DNA of 43,274 nucleotides from the NCBI GenBank assembly GCA_021809425.1, contig JAKBAA010000024.1, positions 1 through 43,274 on the forward strand, in the 5' to 3' direction. Numbering within the stretch: the stretch's first letter is position 1; the number at the start of each line of letters is the position of its first letter. The translations under genes and the position numbers were made by a program. Positions 8,046-16,094 of this stretch are shown one piece after another. This stretch comes from Actinomycetes bacterium. Lineage in GTDB: Bacteria; Actinomycetota; Acidimicrobiia; Acidimicrobiales; Bog-793. Below the pieces are notes generated by a model. It made no database searches. It saw only the letters and a list, made by a program, of their open reading frames with translations, and was not told the origin of the DNA.

Positions 8046-8492
8046 ATGACAGCGACCGCAGGGGCGAGCCGTGCGACGATCTCGGTGCTCGCCTCGGAGC
8101 ACGTTGCGGTGCGGGCGCTGCTCGAGGAGCTCGCTCGGGCGGAGGGCCGCGGCGACCGGGAGGGCGCGTCGGCTGTGCTGTCGGCCTCGGGCGAGCTCCT
8201 GGGGGCAGGCCTCGACGCCCACATCGGGCTCGAGGACGACGTCCTCTTCCCGGCGATCGCCGAGGAGCTCGGCGCGGCGATGGTCGACTCGTTCCGCGCC
8301 GAGCACCGGGAGATCGAGCGGCTGCGGGACGCGGTCGTCGTGGCCGCCCGTCGTGGCGACCTGGACGGCGCGCCGCTCGAGGAGCTGTGCGAGCGACTCG
8401 GCGGTCACATGCAGCGCGAGGACGAGCTCCTCTTCCCGGCGGCGATCGGTCTCCTCGAGGACCGGGGAGAAGGGGAGGGAGCGGCGTCGTGA
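8046..8492 (+). CDS. Hemerythrin HHE-domain protein
   Basis: The 148-residue protein is a four-helix hemerythrin-like domain. Candidate di-iron ligands are His19 (SEHVAVR), His59 and Glu63 (DAHIGLEDD), His87 (AEHREIE), and His121 and Glu125 (GGHMQREDE), with the usual spacing. Such proteins bind O2, NO or iron, or act as oxygen sensors. The start ATG at 8046 follows GGGGGAGG by five bases; a nearer ATG at 8041 hits a stop after two codons. The stop overlaps the GTG of the TetR gene, so the two are co-translated. Between two operons for extremely oxygen-sensitive enzymes, a role in oxygen sensing or scavenging is plausible but unproven. Confidence 0.88.
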   Translation: MTATAGASRATISVLASEHVAVRALLEELARAEGRGDREGASAVLSASGELLGAGLDAHIGLEDDVLFPAIAEELGAAMVDSFRAEHREIERLRDAVVVAARRGDLDGAPLEELCERLGGHMQREDELLFPAAIGLLEDRGEGEGAAS

Positions 8493-9178
8493 GCGAGCGC
8501 GGCCACACCAGTGGGCGGCGCCCCGGCCGTCCCCGCAATACCGAGCCGAGCCCCGAGTACGTGGCGCGCATGAACCAGATCGTCGAGACGGCAGCGAAGG
8601 TGTTCCAGGCGAAGGGGTACGACGCCGGATCCCTCGACGACGTCGCCGTGGCGCTCGACCTGCGCAAGGCGAGCCTCTACTACTACGTCCGCTCGAAGGC
8701 CGAGCTGCTCTACCGCGTCTTCGATCGGGCGATCACGACGGCGCTCGACAATGTGCAGTGCTGCCAGGAGATCGACGACCCCCGGGAGCGCCTCGCCGCG
8801 CTGATCCGTCTCCAGGCCGTCTCCGTGGCCCTCTCGCCCGGCTACTTCACCGTGTTCTTCGACCAGCGCCCCCGACTCTCCCCCGACTACGAGGCGGACA
8901 TCCGATCGAAGGAGCGGCGGTACCTCCGGGTCTTCGCGGAGGCAGTCGACGCGGCCGTGGCGGCGGGCGTGCTGCCGGCGGTCGACCCTCGCTTCGGGGC
9001 GCAAGCCATCCTCGGGATGACGAGCTGGGTCTACAAGTGGTTCGACGGCGAGCGGGACGACCCAGAAGCCTTCGCGAGGACCTGCGCCGAGCTGCTGCTC
9101 GGTGGCGGGGGGGTCGCAGCGCCTGCCGGCGTCGCCTCGAGCGGGAGCCCGGCCCGAAAGGCCCCTGCGTCGGCGTGA
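8489..9178 (+). CDS. TetR/AcrR-family transcriptional regulator
   Basis: The 229-residue protein begins with a basic arm (SGRRPGRPRN). A helix-turn-helix domain follows at about residues 28-75 (AAKVFQAKGYDAGSLDDVA, then LRKASLYYYVRSKAELL). The C-terminal part is an all-helical ligand-binding domain similar in style to the TetR_C-type regulators of fatty-acyl-CoA and sterol catabolism. The GTG start was chosen because it overlaps the hemerythrin stop (GTGA) and follows AGGGGAGGGA by eight bases. It lies between the divergent hcr and bzd promoters, so I infer that it represses one or both in response to an aromatic acyl-CoA. It is unrelated to BzdR or BadR, which belong to other regulator families. 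Confidence 0.88.
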   Translation: MSERGHTSGRRPGRPRNTEPSPEYVARMNQIVETAAKVFQAKGYDAGSLDDVAVALDLRKASLYYYVRSKAELLYRVFDRAITTALDNVQCCQEIDDPRERLAALIRLQAVSVALSPGYFTVFFDQRPRLSPDYEADIRSKERRYLRVFAEAVDAAVAAGVLPAVDPRFGAQAILGMTSWVYKWFDGERDDPEAFARTCAELLLGGGGVAAPAGVASSGSPARKAPASA

Positions 9179-9185
9179 CCTCGGG

Positions 9186-9207
9186 CGGGCGGCGGTGCGG
9201 CCGCCCG
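9186..9207 (+). terminator. GC-rich hairpin after the TetR gene
   Basis: CGGGCGGC (9186-9193) pairs perfectly with GCCGCCCG (9200-9207) across a six-base loop, starting seven bases after the TetR stop codon. There is no U-tract. Strong stems without U-runs are common behind actinobacterial genes, so it may separate the TetR transcript from the bzd operon. Confidence 0.5.
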
Positions 9208-9237
9208 TGGTCGCTCCCCCGACCGTGCGAGTGCCTC

Positions 9238-9266
9238 TTGCTCTACGTAGATCGGCTCGCTACACT
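9238..9266 (+). promoter_or_regulatory. Promoter of the benzoyl-CoA reductase operon
   Basis: TTGCTC (9238-9243), a 17-base spacer and TACACT (9261-9266) form a plausible sigma70 promoter in the only AT-richer stretch between the TetR gene and bzdN. A second possible -10 box, TAGAAT (9296-9301), lies downstream without a recognisable -35. The first gene has a good ribosome-binding site, AAGGGGG (9328-9334), five bases before its ATG. Confidence 0.5.
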
Positions 9267-9272
9267 AAGCGA
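9257..9272. promoter_or_regulatory. Inverted repeat TCGCT-N6-AGCGA over the bzd -10 box
   Basis: Five-base arms TCGCT (9257-9261) and AGCGA (9268-9272) flank six bases and cover the -10 hexamer. A separate 8-base palindrome CTACGTAG (9243-9250) sits in the spacer. Either could be an operator. Neither resembles the GAAC-N4-GTTC repeat at the hcr promoter, so a shared regulator is not shown by the sequence. Confidence 0.3.
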
Positions 9273-9339
9273 CAATAAGGCGACCGGCTAGTAGGTAGAA
9301 TAGGGCAAGCCCTGGGGCCGGCGCAGCAAGGGGGTAGCC

Positions 9340-10512
9340 ATGGAACCTCGGTTGCTGGACGACTGGCAGGGTCTCGACCTCGACGGGCTGCTGCGCTACG
9401 TGCGGGAGGTCGTCGAGGACGCCGACTACCCGACGGTGCGGCGATGGCGAGCGTCGGGCGGGAAGGTCGTGGGCCACTTTCAGGTCTACTTTCCGGAGGA
9501 GATCGCGATGGCGGCCGGCCTTCTGCCGGTGAAGATCCACGGCGCGCCGATCGAGCCCCGCCAGGGTGACGCCCACTTCGGCTCGTACCTGTGCTCCATC
9601 GTGAAGACGTCGTTGGAGCTCGCCCTCTCGGGACGGCTGGAGCTCGACATGTTCGTGTCCCACCCCATCTGCGATACCGCCCGCAACCTCGCAGCGGTGT
9701 GGGGTCGAAACGTCGGGTACCCCTGCGAGGTCCTGTACCTGCCCCAGAACGCCAATTCGTCGCACAGCGCTCGCTACCTTCGTGGCGAGTACGAGCGGCT
9801 CCAGCGCGGCCTCGAGGCGATCGCAGGTCGGGAGGTGAGCGAAGCCGACCTGGTGCGGGCGATCGGCGTGTACAACGAGAACCGGGAGCTGTTGCGGCGC
9901 CTCTATGCCATCAAGCGGACGTCGCCGTGGCTGCTCGGCGTCGACGAGGCCTACGTGCTCGTCGCGCTGGGAGGGCGGATCTTCCGAGAGGAGCACAACG
10001 AGCTGCTCCGAGCGGTGATCCCGATGATCGAGCGGCGCGAGGCGACGCCGCAGGACCGGATGCGGCTGGTGCTGGAGGGTGGCTTCTGCGAGCAGCCGCC
10101 GCTCGACCTGCTCACCACGATCGCCCAGTCCTCCTACGTGGTCGACGACGACCTGCTCGTCGGCATGCGCTTCCTCACCGACGACGTGCCGCTGGAGGGG
10201 GCCGCGCTGGACAACCTGGCCGAGAGCTACCTCGAGCGGTCGACGTACACGCCGGTGCAGCACGACCTGCGAAAGCCGAAGGAGCGGATGCTTCTCGATC
10301 GGATCCGATCGGCAGGCGCCGGCGCCGCGGTCCTCTGTGCGGCGAAGATGTGCGAGCCCGGGCTCGACGAGCAGGTCCCGTACGTGAAGGCGCTCGAGGA
10401 GGAGGGGATCCCCTACTTCGTCACCGAGTTCGAGGAGTCGATGACGAGCTTCGAGAGCCTTCAGATCCAGCTCGAGACGTTCATCGAGAACGTCCTGTTC
10501 GCGGAGGCATAG
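9340..10512 (+). CDS. bzdN: Class I benzoyl-CoA reductase, BzdN/BcrC-type subunit
   Basis: The 390-residue protein belongs to the 2-hydroxyglutaryl-CoA dehydratase/benzoyl-CoA reductase catalytic-subunit family, with the typical opening YFPEEIAMAAGLLPV (residues 50-64). Cysteines that could ligate the low-potential [4Fe-4S] cluster include Cys85, Cys111, Cys129, Cys250, Cys333 and Cys338; the CEPGLDEQ motif near the end is family-typical. Its length matches BcrC/BzdN. With the next subunit it forms the catalytic half that reduces benzoyl-CoA to cyclohexa-1,5-diene-1-carboxyl-CoA. Two activases follow, which supports benzoyl-CoA (or methylbenzoyl-CoA) reductase over (R)-2-hydroxyacyl-CoA dehydratase, which normally has one. 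The ATG has a strong ribosome-binding site. Confidence 0.88.
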   Translation: MEPRLLDDWQGLDLDGLLRYVREVVEDADYPTVRRWRASGGKVVGHFQVYFPEEIAMAAGLLPVKIHGAPIEPRQGDAHFGSYLCSIVKTSLELALSGRLELDMFVSHPICDTARNLAAVWGRNVGYPCEVLYLPQNANSSHSARYLRGEYERLQRGLEAIAGREVSEADLVRAIGVYNENRELLRRLYAIKRTSPWLLGVDEAYVLVALGGRIFREEHNELLRAVIPMIERREATPQDRMRLVLEGGFCEQPPLDLLTTIAQSSYVVDDDLLVGMRFLTDDVPLEGAALDNLAESYLERSTYTPVQHDLRKPKERMLLDRIRSAGAGAAVLCAAKMCEPGLDEQVPYVKALEEEGIPYFVTEFEESMTSFESLQIQLETFIENVLFAEA

Positions 10513-10519
10513 CGCTGCG

Positions 10520-11848
10520 ATGACCACCAGCACCCCACCGCCGCCGGCTGCGACGAGCCAGACCGGCGAGCACCCATTGATCGGACGAGGGAACCGGGAA
10601 GGCAACCAGCTCTTCAAGGACTGGTACGGGCGGCTCGACGCCGCCGCCGAGCGGGGCGAGAAGGCGGCCTACGTCTTCGTGATGGGCAATGCCATCGAGC
10701 TCCTCGAGTCGTTCGACCTGCCGATCGTCCACTCGGAGATCAACGCGCTCCAGACGGCCGTCCGGCACGTCTCGGACTCCTACATCGCACAGGCCGAGGA
10801 TCACGGATACGGGACCGACGTCTGCGGCTACGTGAAGGCCGACTACGGGCTCCAGCTGCGAGGCGGCGAGCACCCGATGGGCCGGATCCCGAAGCCGGCG
10901 ATCGCCGTGTACACCGGAGCGTGCAACACCTACATCAAGTGGGCGGAGATCTGGGAGCGGATGTACGGCATCCCGATCGTCACCCTGGACGTCCCGGGCC
11001 CGCGGGCAGCCGGCGTGCTGCCCGGTCGCGGGAACCGCGACTTCGAGAACGACCTCGCCTATGTGCGGGGCCAGCTCGGCGAGCTCATCGAGCGGCTCGA
11101 GGAGCTGACCGGAAGGCGCTTCGACGTCGACCGCCTGCGCGAGGTGATGGGCCACGCGAACGAGATGACCCGAGACTGGGTGCGGGTCCTCGAGCTCAAC
11201 CGGAGCCACCCGGCCGTCTACAACGCAGTGACGGACGGCACCGTCTATCTCGGCGTGGTGAACGGCTTCCGGGGCCGACCCGAAGGGGCGCGGTACTTCC
11301 GGGAGCTCGTCGAGGAGCTGGAGCACAAGGCGGCCAACGGGATCGGCACGCCGTTCGAGGAGCAGCACCGCCTGGCCTTCGTCGGGGTGCCGTGCTACCC
11401 GATCTATCGGCGCTTCAGCGAGATGTTCACCCAGCACGGCGGGATCTTCGTGGGGTCGAGCTACACCTGGTTCGCCTCGGGAGGCTGGAGCACGGGCTTC
11501 GAGTACGACCTCGACCACCCGGTCGAGAGCCTCGCCGAGGGCCTGCTCGTCGTCGCCCGTGCCTCCATGGACGCCATGTTCCACACGGACCGGATCCTGG
11601 CGGACCTGGCAGAGCCGTTCGCCATCGACGGGATCGTGTACCACGCCATCAAGTCGTGCCGGACCGTCTCGGCCGGCCTCGCCGACAGCCGTCGCGCCGT
11701 GATGGAGCAGGCGGACGTGGGCACCTTGCTGATCGACTCGGACCACATGGATCCTCGGGTCGTCTCGGAGGCGCAGATGAAGAACCGGGTGGACGCCTTC
11801 TTCGAGGGGCTCGAGACCCGGAAGCTGCTCGCGAGGTCGGCCTCGTGA
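10520..11848 (+). CDS. bzdO: Class I benzoyl-CoA reductase, BzdO/BcrB-type subunit
   Basis: The 442-residue protein is the larger catalytic subunit of the benzoyl-CoA reductase family, close to the length of BzdO and BcrB. Conserved-looking features include [20 protein letters not shown], the region around Cys135 ([13 protein letters not shown]), [10 protein letters not shown] (Cys292) and IKSCRTVS (Cys380). It starts seven bases after bzdN stops, so the two are surely co-expressed. The heterodimer would hold the active site and a [4Fe-4S] cluster that receives ATP-driven electrons from the activase pair. Alternative substrates such as 3-methylbenzoyl-CoA cannot be excluded from sequence alone. 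Confidence 0.88.
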   Translation: MTTSTPPPPAATSQTGEHPLIGRGNREGNQLFKDWYGRLDAAAERGEKAAYVFVMGNAIELLESFDLPIVHSEINALQTAVRHVSDSYIAQAEDHGYGTDVCGYVKADYGLQLRGGEHPMGRIPKPAIAVYTGACNTYIKWAEIWERMYGIPIVTLDVPGPRAAGVLPGRGNRDFENDLAYVRGQLGELIERLEELTGRRFDVDRLREVMGHANEMTRDWVRVLELNRSHPAVYNAVTDGTVYLGVVNGFRGRPEGARYFRELVEELEHKAANGIGTPFEEQHRLAFVGVPCYPIYRRFSEMFTQHGGIFVGSSYTWFASGGWSTGFEYDLDHPVESLAEGLLVVARASMDAMFHTDRILADLAEPFAIDGIVYHAIKSCRTVSAGLADSRRAVMEQADVGTLLIDSDHMDPRVVSEAQMKNRVDAFFEGLETRKLLARSAS

Positions 11849-11939
11849 GACGGGGGCACGTGCAGGCGAGGGGGCCGGCGGCAGCGAGGCCGTCGCAGCG
11901 ACAAGAAGATCGCACGAGCGTGGCGGAGGGGTGGAGGCG

Positions 11940-12749
11940 ATGACCTACACGGCAGGGGTGGACGTCGGATCGACGCAGACGAAGGCGGTCATCATCGACG
12001 ACCTCGGGGCGATCGTGGGCCGGGCGCTCATCGACACGGGATCGAACGTGACCCTGGCGGCGGAGCGTGCCTACGGGATGGCGCTCGCCGAGGCGGGGGT
12101 CGACGAGGAGAAGGACGGGGTCGGCTACGTCGTCGGTACCGGCTACGGCCGATACCGGGTGACCTTCGGCGATGCGCAGACCACCGAGATCTCGTGTCAC
12201 GCGAGGGGGGCCGTGAAGATGTTCCCCGGGACGCGCACCGTGCTCGACATGGGGGGCCAGGACACGAAGGCCATCAAGGTGAACGAGCGTGGAGAGGTCC
12301 TCGACTTCTCGATGAACGACAAGTGCGCCGCAGGGACCGGTCGGTTCCTCGGTGCCGCCGCGACGGCCCTCGAGATCCCGCTCGACGACCTCGGCCCCAC
12401 CGCCCTCCTGTCGGATCGGCCGGTCAAGATCTCGACGACGTGCACGGTGTTCGCCGAGTCGGAGATCCTCTCCTGGCTCGGCAAGGGCAAGCGGTCGGAG
12501 GACATCCTGCTCGGCGTGCACCAGTCGGTCGGGTCACGGGCGCTCGCGCTGCTCCGGCGGGTGGGCATCGAGAGCGAGGTGACCTTCACTGGCGGGGTGG
12601 CGCGCAACGCCGGGATGGTGGAGGTGATCTCCTCGCTGCTCGGGTTCCGGGTGAACTACGGGGAGGACTCGCACTTCATGGGGGCCCTCGGGGCCGCGCT
12701 GTTTGCGAGGGACCACGTGCAGGCACGCCAGGTGCCTGCGTCGGCGTGA
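11940..12749 (+). CDS. bzdP: Class I benzoyl-CoA reductase, ATP-dependent activase subunit 1 (BzdP-type)
   Basis: This 269-residue protein has the ASKHA ATPase fold of HgdC/BcrA/BcrD activases. ATP-binding motifs are [10 protein letters not shown] (6-15), [10 protein letters not shown] (103-112) and [11 protein letters not shown]. Cys129 (NDKCAAGTG) and Cys168 ([10 protein letters not shown]) each donate to the subunit-bridging [4Fe-4S] cluster. It uses ATP hydrolysis to lower the redox potential of electrons from ferredoxin. The ATG at 11940 is preferred to an in-frame GTG at 11931 because GGAGGG (11925-11930) is well spaced for it and because the next activase starts with the same MTY. The P/Q naming follows gene order only. 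Confidence 0.88.
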   Translation: MTYTAGVDVGSTQTKAVIIDDLGAIVGRALIDTGSNVTLAAERAYGMALAEAGVDEEKDGVGYVVGTGYGRYRVTFGDAQTTEISCHARGAVKMFPGTRTVLDMGGQDTKAIKVNERGEVLDFSMNDKCAAGTGRFLGAAATALEIPLDDLGPTALLSDRPVKISTTCTVFAESEILSWLGKGKRSEDILLGVHQSVGSRALALLRRVGIESEVTFTGGVARNAGMVEVISSLLGFRVNYGEDSHFMGALGAALFARDHVQARQVPASA

Positions 12750-12762
12750 GGAGGGGAGGGAG

Positions 12763-13575
12763 ATGACCTACTACGCAGGGGTCGACGTCGGTTCGACCTA
12801 CACGAAGGCGGTCGTCGTCGGAGACGACGGCGAGATCGCCGGGCGGGCGCTGTTGAAGACCGGCTTTCGCCTCGCCGAGGCAGCGAGCGAAGCCCTGGAG
12901 TCGGCGGCGGCGGCGGCGTCCCTGGAGCCGGGAGAGCTGGACTACGTCACGACGACCGGGTACGGCCGCTTCCAGGTGTCGTCGCGCCAGCTCAACGTCA
13001 CGGACCTGACGGCGGCGGCCTTCGGGGCACGCTTCCTCTACCCGCAGACCCGCACCGTCCTCGACGTCGGTGGGCAGACGATGAAGGTGTCCCGCGTCGA
13101 CGGCACCGGCAAGGTCGTGTCGTTCCGTCTGAACGACAAGTGCGCGGCGGGGACCGGTGCCTTCCTCGAGAAGACGGCTCGCTACATGGGGTTCGGCATC
13201 GAGGAGGTGGGCCCGCTGGCGTCCACCTCGCGGTCGGACGTCTCGATCTCGGGCGTCTGCGCCGTGTTCGCCGAGGCCGAGGTGATCAACCACCTCTCCC
13301 AGGGCATCGCGCCGGCGGACATCATGCACGGCGCGATCGCCTCGCTCGTGAGCCGCAGCGTGCAGCTCATGAAGCGGGCCAAGATGGAGCCCGAGCACAC
13401 CCTCATCGGTGGGATCCTGCGTTTCGAGACGATGGCGTCGTTGCTCAGGGAGTCCCTGGGCGGCGTGGTCAACGTGCCCTCGACCGACGACGTGCAGCAT
13501 GTCCTCGCCCTCGGTGCGGCGCTGGCCGGTCGCCAACGGCACCGATCGGTGCTGGCGGGCAGGGTGCACGCGTAG
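12763..13575 (+). CDS. bzdQ: Class I benzoyl-CoA reductase, ATP-dependent activase subunit 2 (BzdQ-type)
   Basis: This 270-residue paralogue of the preceding activase starts 13 bases after it, with GGGGAGGG as ribosome-binding site. The first ATP loop (GVDVGSTYTK) and the cluster cysteines Cys127 (NDKCAAGTG) and Cys166 (SGVCAVFAE) are kept. The second nucleotide motif is DVGGQTMK, with Thr where subunit 1 has Asp, and the adenosine motif is IGGILRFETM instead of [10 protein letters not shown]. The two activases are therefore not equivalent, as expected for a heterodimer. The length around 270 for both resembles the Bzd-type enzyme; in the Thauera type one activase (BcrA) is much longer. Confidence 0.87.
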   Translation: MTYYAGVDVGSTYTKAVVVGDDGEIAGRALLKTGFRLAEAASEALESAAAAASLEPGELDYVTTTGYGRFQVSSRQLNVTDLTAAAFGARFLYPQTRTVLDVGGQTMKVSRVDGTGKVVSFRLNDKCAAGTGAFLEKTARYMGFGIEEVGPLASTSRSDVSISGVCAVFAEAEVINHLSQGIAPADIMHGAIASLVSRSVQLMKRAKMEPEHTLIGGILRFETMASLLRESLGGVVNVPSTDDVQHVLALGAALAGRQRHRSVLAGRVHA

Positions 13576-13611
13576 GCTGCGGCGCGACGTCCGTCCGGTT
13601 GCTGCCGACTC

Positions 13612-13627
13612 GCCCGGGACCCCGGGC
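13612..13627 (+). terminator. Hairpin in the bzdQ-gcdH gap
   Basis: GCCCGG (13612-13617) and CCGGGC (13622-13627) form a perfect stem around GACC, 37 bases after the bzdQ stop. No U-tract follows. It could attenuate transcription between the reductase genes and gcdH, or protect the 3' end of a processed reductase mRNA. Confidence 0.4.
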
Positions 13628-13659
13628 CGTCGAGGCCGAGAGAGAGTGCATTCGCCACG

Positions 13660-13678
13660 GGCCGGCCGGGAGCCGGCC
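13660..13678 (+). terminator. Second hairpin upstream of gcdH
   Basis: GGCCGGC (13660-13666) pairs with GCCGGCC (13672-13678) around CGGGA. The stem ends nine bases before the AGGAG ribosome-binding site (13688-13692) of gcdH, so it could act as a terminator or influence ribosome loading. Confidence 0.4.
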
Positions 13679-13697
13679 GCCGGCACGAGGAGCAGAC

Positions 13698-14870
13698 ATG
13701 GCGCAGGCAACGTTCGACCCGACCGATCCCTCGTCGATCGGGATCGAGCTCTCGAGCGAGGAGCGGCTCGTCCAGTCGACCGTCCGCTCGTTCGTCGCCG
13801 ATCGGGTGGTCCCCGAGGTGGCGGACTGGTTCGAACGGGGCGTCCTGCCGGTCGAGCTCGTGCCGGAGCTCGGGGAGCTCGGTCTGCTCGGGATGCACCT
13901 CGAGGGCTACGGCTGCGCGGGGACCAACGCGGTGAGCTACGGGCTCGCCTGCCTCGAGCTCGAGGCGGGCGACTCGGGCCTGCGCAGCTTCGTGTCCGTG
14001 CAAGGCTCGCTCGCGATGTTCCCGATCTGGAGGTTCGGGACCGAGGAGCAGAAGCAGGAGTGGTTGCCGCGCATGGCGAGTGGTGCGGTGATCGGCTGCT
14101 TCGGCCTGACCGAGCCCGACGCCGGGAGCGATCCCGGCGCGATGCGGACCCGGGCGCGCCGGGACGGCGGGGACTGGGTGCTCGACGGCGCGAAGATGTG
14201 GATCACGAACGGCGGCATCGCCGACGTCGCAGTGGTCTGGGCGCAGACCGACGAGGGCATTCGTGGGTTCATCGTGCCGAGGGGGACGAAGGGTTTCACG
14301 ACCCAGGACATCCATCACAAGCTGTCCCTGAGGGCCAGCGTGACGAGCGAGCTCGCCTTCGACTCGTGCCGGCTCCCCGGCGAGGCGGTGCTGCCGGGGG
14401 CGAGCGGGTTGAAGGGCCCGCTCGCCTGCTTGAGCGAGGCGCGCTTCGGCATCATCTTCGGCGTCATGGGCGCGGCCCGGACCTGCTTCGAGGCAGCCCG
14501 AACCTACGCGCTCGATCGGGTGCAGTTCGGCCGGCCGATCGGCGCCTTCCAGCTGACGCAGGCGAAGCTCGCCGACATGGCGGTCGAGCTCGAGAAGGGC
14601 CTGCTGCTCGCCATGCACCTCGGTCGGCTGAAGGACGCCGGGCGCCTCCGCCACGAGCACGTGAGCGTGGGCAAGCTCAACAACGTGCGGGAGGCGTTGG
14701 CGATCGCCCGGACGGCCCGGACCATCCTCGGGGCGAACGGCGTCACGCTCGAGTACCCGGTCCTCCGCCATGCGGCGAACCTCGAGGCGGTGCTGACCTA
14801 CGAGGGCACCACCGAGGTGCACCAGCTGGCGCTCGGGCGCGCCCTGACCGGGCTGGACGCGTTCAGCTGA
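13698..14870 (+). CDS. gcdH: Glutaryl-CoA dehydrogenase
   Basis: The 390-residue acyl-CoA dehydrogenase aligns closely from memory with glutaryl-CoA dehydrogenases: LRSFVSVQGSLAMFPI, GCFGLTEPDAGSDPGAM, NLEAVLTYEGTTEVH, RALTGLDAFS. The catalytic base is Glu369. Tyr368, Arg96, Ser97 and Glu89 match the positions associated with glutarate binding and decarboxylation in the human enzyme. It would convert glutaryl-CoA to crotonyl-CoA and CO2, the step that links the upper benzoyl-CoA pathway to beta-oxidation, with electrons to ETF. AGGAG lies five bases before the ATG. The stop shares one base with the thiolase start (TGATG). Confidence 0.92.
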   Translation: MAQATFDPTDPSSIGIELSSEERLVQSTVRSFVADRVVPEVADWFERGVLPVELVPELGELGLLGMHLEGYGCAGTNAVSYGLACLELEAGDSGLRSFVSVQGSLAMFPIWRFGTEEQKQEWLPRMASGAVIGCFGLTEPDAGSDPGAMRTRARRDGGDWVLDGAKMWITNGGIADVAVVWAQTDEGIRGFIVPRGTKGFTTQDIHHKLSLRASVTSELAFDSCRLPGEAVLPGASGLKGPLACLSEARFGIIFGVMGAARTCFEAARTYALDRVQFGRPIGAFQLTQAKLADMAVELEKGLLLAMHLGRLKDAGRLRHEHVSVGKLNNVREALAIARTARTILGANGVTLEYPVLRHAANLEAVLTYEGTTEVHQLALGRALTGLDAFS

Positions 14871-16063
14871 TGGCAACCGTTCCCGCTCCCGTCATCCTCG
14901 CCGGCGCCCGCACCCCAATCGGCAGGCTCTCCGGCAGCCTCGCCCCGCTTCGGGCGGTGGACCTCGGTGCGGTCGCCATCGCCGAGGCGCTCCGGCGAGC
15001 CGGCGTTGCCGGCGAGGAGATCGACACGGTCATCTTCGGCCACGTGCTCCAGGCTGGGCTGGGGCAAGGGACCGCTCGGCAGGCTGCCCACGAGGCGGGC
15101 ATCCCGATGCAGGTTCCGGCCATGACCGTCGACAAGGTCTGCCTGTCGGGGCTGCAGGCGGTCCACCTCGCGGCGTTGACGATCGCCGCCGGGGAGGCCG
15201 ACCTCGTGGTCGCCGGTGGCATGGAGTCGATGACGGGCGCCCCTCACCTGGTCCCTGGCGCCCGAGCAGGCTTTCGCTTCGGTTCCGGGGCGCTCCTCGA
15301 CGCCGTGCAGGTCGACGGGCTGCAGTGCGCCTTCGACGAGGTGGCCATGGGTGAGGCGAGCGATCGCTACGCGGCCGAGAAGGGGGTGCGCCGGGACCGC
15401 CAGGACGCCCTCGCTGCACGTTCGCACGCGCTCGCCGCGTCGGCGACGGAGCGCGGCCGCCTCGCGGAGGAGATCGTCGGGACGAGCGTGCCCCAGCGTC
15501 GGGGCGAGCCGGTCGTCGTGCGCGAGGACGAAGGCATCCGGGGCGACACGACGGCGGAGGCGCTCGCGAGGCTGCGCCCGGCGTTCTCCCGGGACGGGTC
15601 GATCACGGCGGGCAACGCCAGCCAGCTCTCCGACGGGGCGGCGGCGCTCGTCGTGGCCTCCCGTCGCGCCGCCGAGCGCCTCGGGATCCGTCCGCTTGCG
15701 GAGATCGCCGGCTACGGCCAGGTGGCCGGGCCGGACCCGTCGCTGCTGACCCAGCCGTCCCGGGCGATCCGGGCGGCGCTCGACCGGGCAGGCGCCGCGG
15801 TCTCGTCGCTCGACCTCGTGGAGATCAACGAGGCCTTCGCCGCCGTGGTCGTGGCCTCGATCGACGACCTCGGGGTGCCCGAGGACCTCGTCAACCGGAA
15901 CGGAGGTGCCATCGCCCTCGGGCACCCCCTCGGAATGTCGGGCGCCCGGCTCGCGCTCACCCTCGCCACGGAGCTGGCGCGGGGGGGCGGGGCCCTCGGC
16001 GTGGCGGCGCTGTGCGGTGGGGGCGGTCAGGGCGACGCCTTGCTGCTGCGGACCGTCGCCTGA
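14870..16063 (+). CDS. Acetyl-CoA C-acyltransferase (thiolase)
   Basis: The 397-residue protein is a full-length thiolase. Cys91 (DKVCLSGLQA) is the acyl-accepting nucleophile, NEAFA and GHPLGMSGAR carry the catalytic Asn and His, and CGGGGQG near the end holds the second Cys. It would cleave acetoacetyl-CoA to two acetyl-CoA at the end of the benzoyl-CoA pathway. It overlaps gcdH by one base and is followed after 31 bases by 3-hydroxyacyl-CoA dehydrogenase. Chain-length preference cannot be read from the sequence. Confidence 0.92.
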   Translation: MATVPAPVILAGARTPIGRLSGSLAPLRAVDLGAVAIAEALRRAGVAGEEIDTVIFGHVLQAGLGQGTARQAAHEAGIPMQVPAMTVDKVCLSGLQAVHLAALTIAAGEADLVVAGGMESMTGAPHLVPGARAGFRFGSGALLDAVQVDGLQCAFDEVAMGEASDRYAAEKGVRRDRQDALAARSHALAASATERGRLAEEIVGTSVPQRRGEPVVVREDEGIRGDTTAEALARLRPAFSRDGSITAGNASQLSDGAAALVVASRRAAERLGIRPLAEIAGYGQVAGPDPSLLTQPSRAIRAALDRAGAAVSSLDLVEINEAFAAVVVASIDDLGVPEDLVNRNGGAIALGHPLGMSGARLALTLATELARGGGALGVAALCGGGGQGDALLLRTVA

Positions 16064-16094
16064 GGCGGGCGAGCGAGACGGGGGAGGCGATCGG

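Noticed and set aside
9340-13575. Assignment as (R)-2-hydroxyacyl-CoA dehydratase
   Set aside because: The catalytic subunits are of the same superfamily, but two different activases follow and 4-hydroxybenzoyl-CoA reductase and glutaryl-CoA dehydrogenase are neighbours, which fits benzoyl-CoA reductase better.
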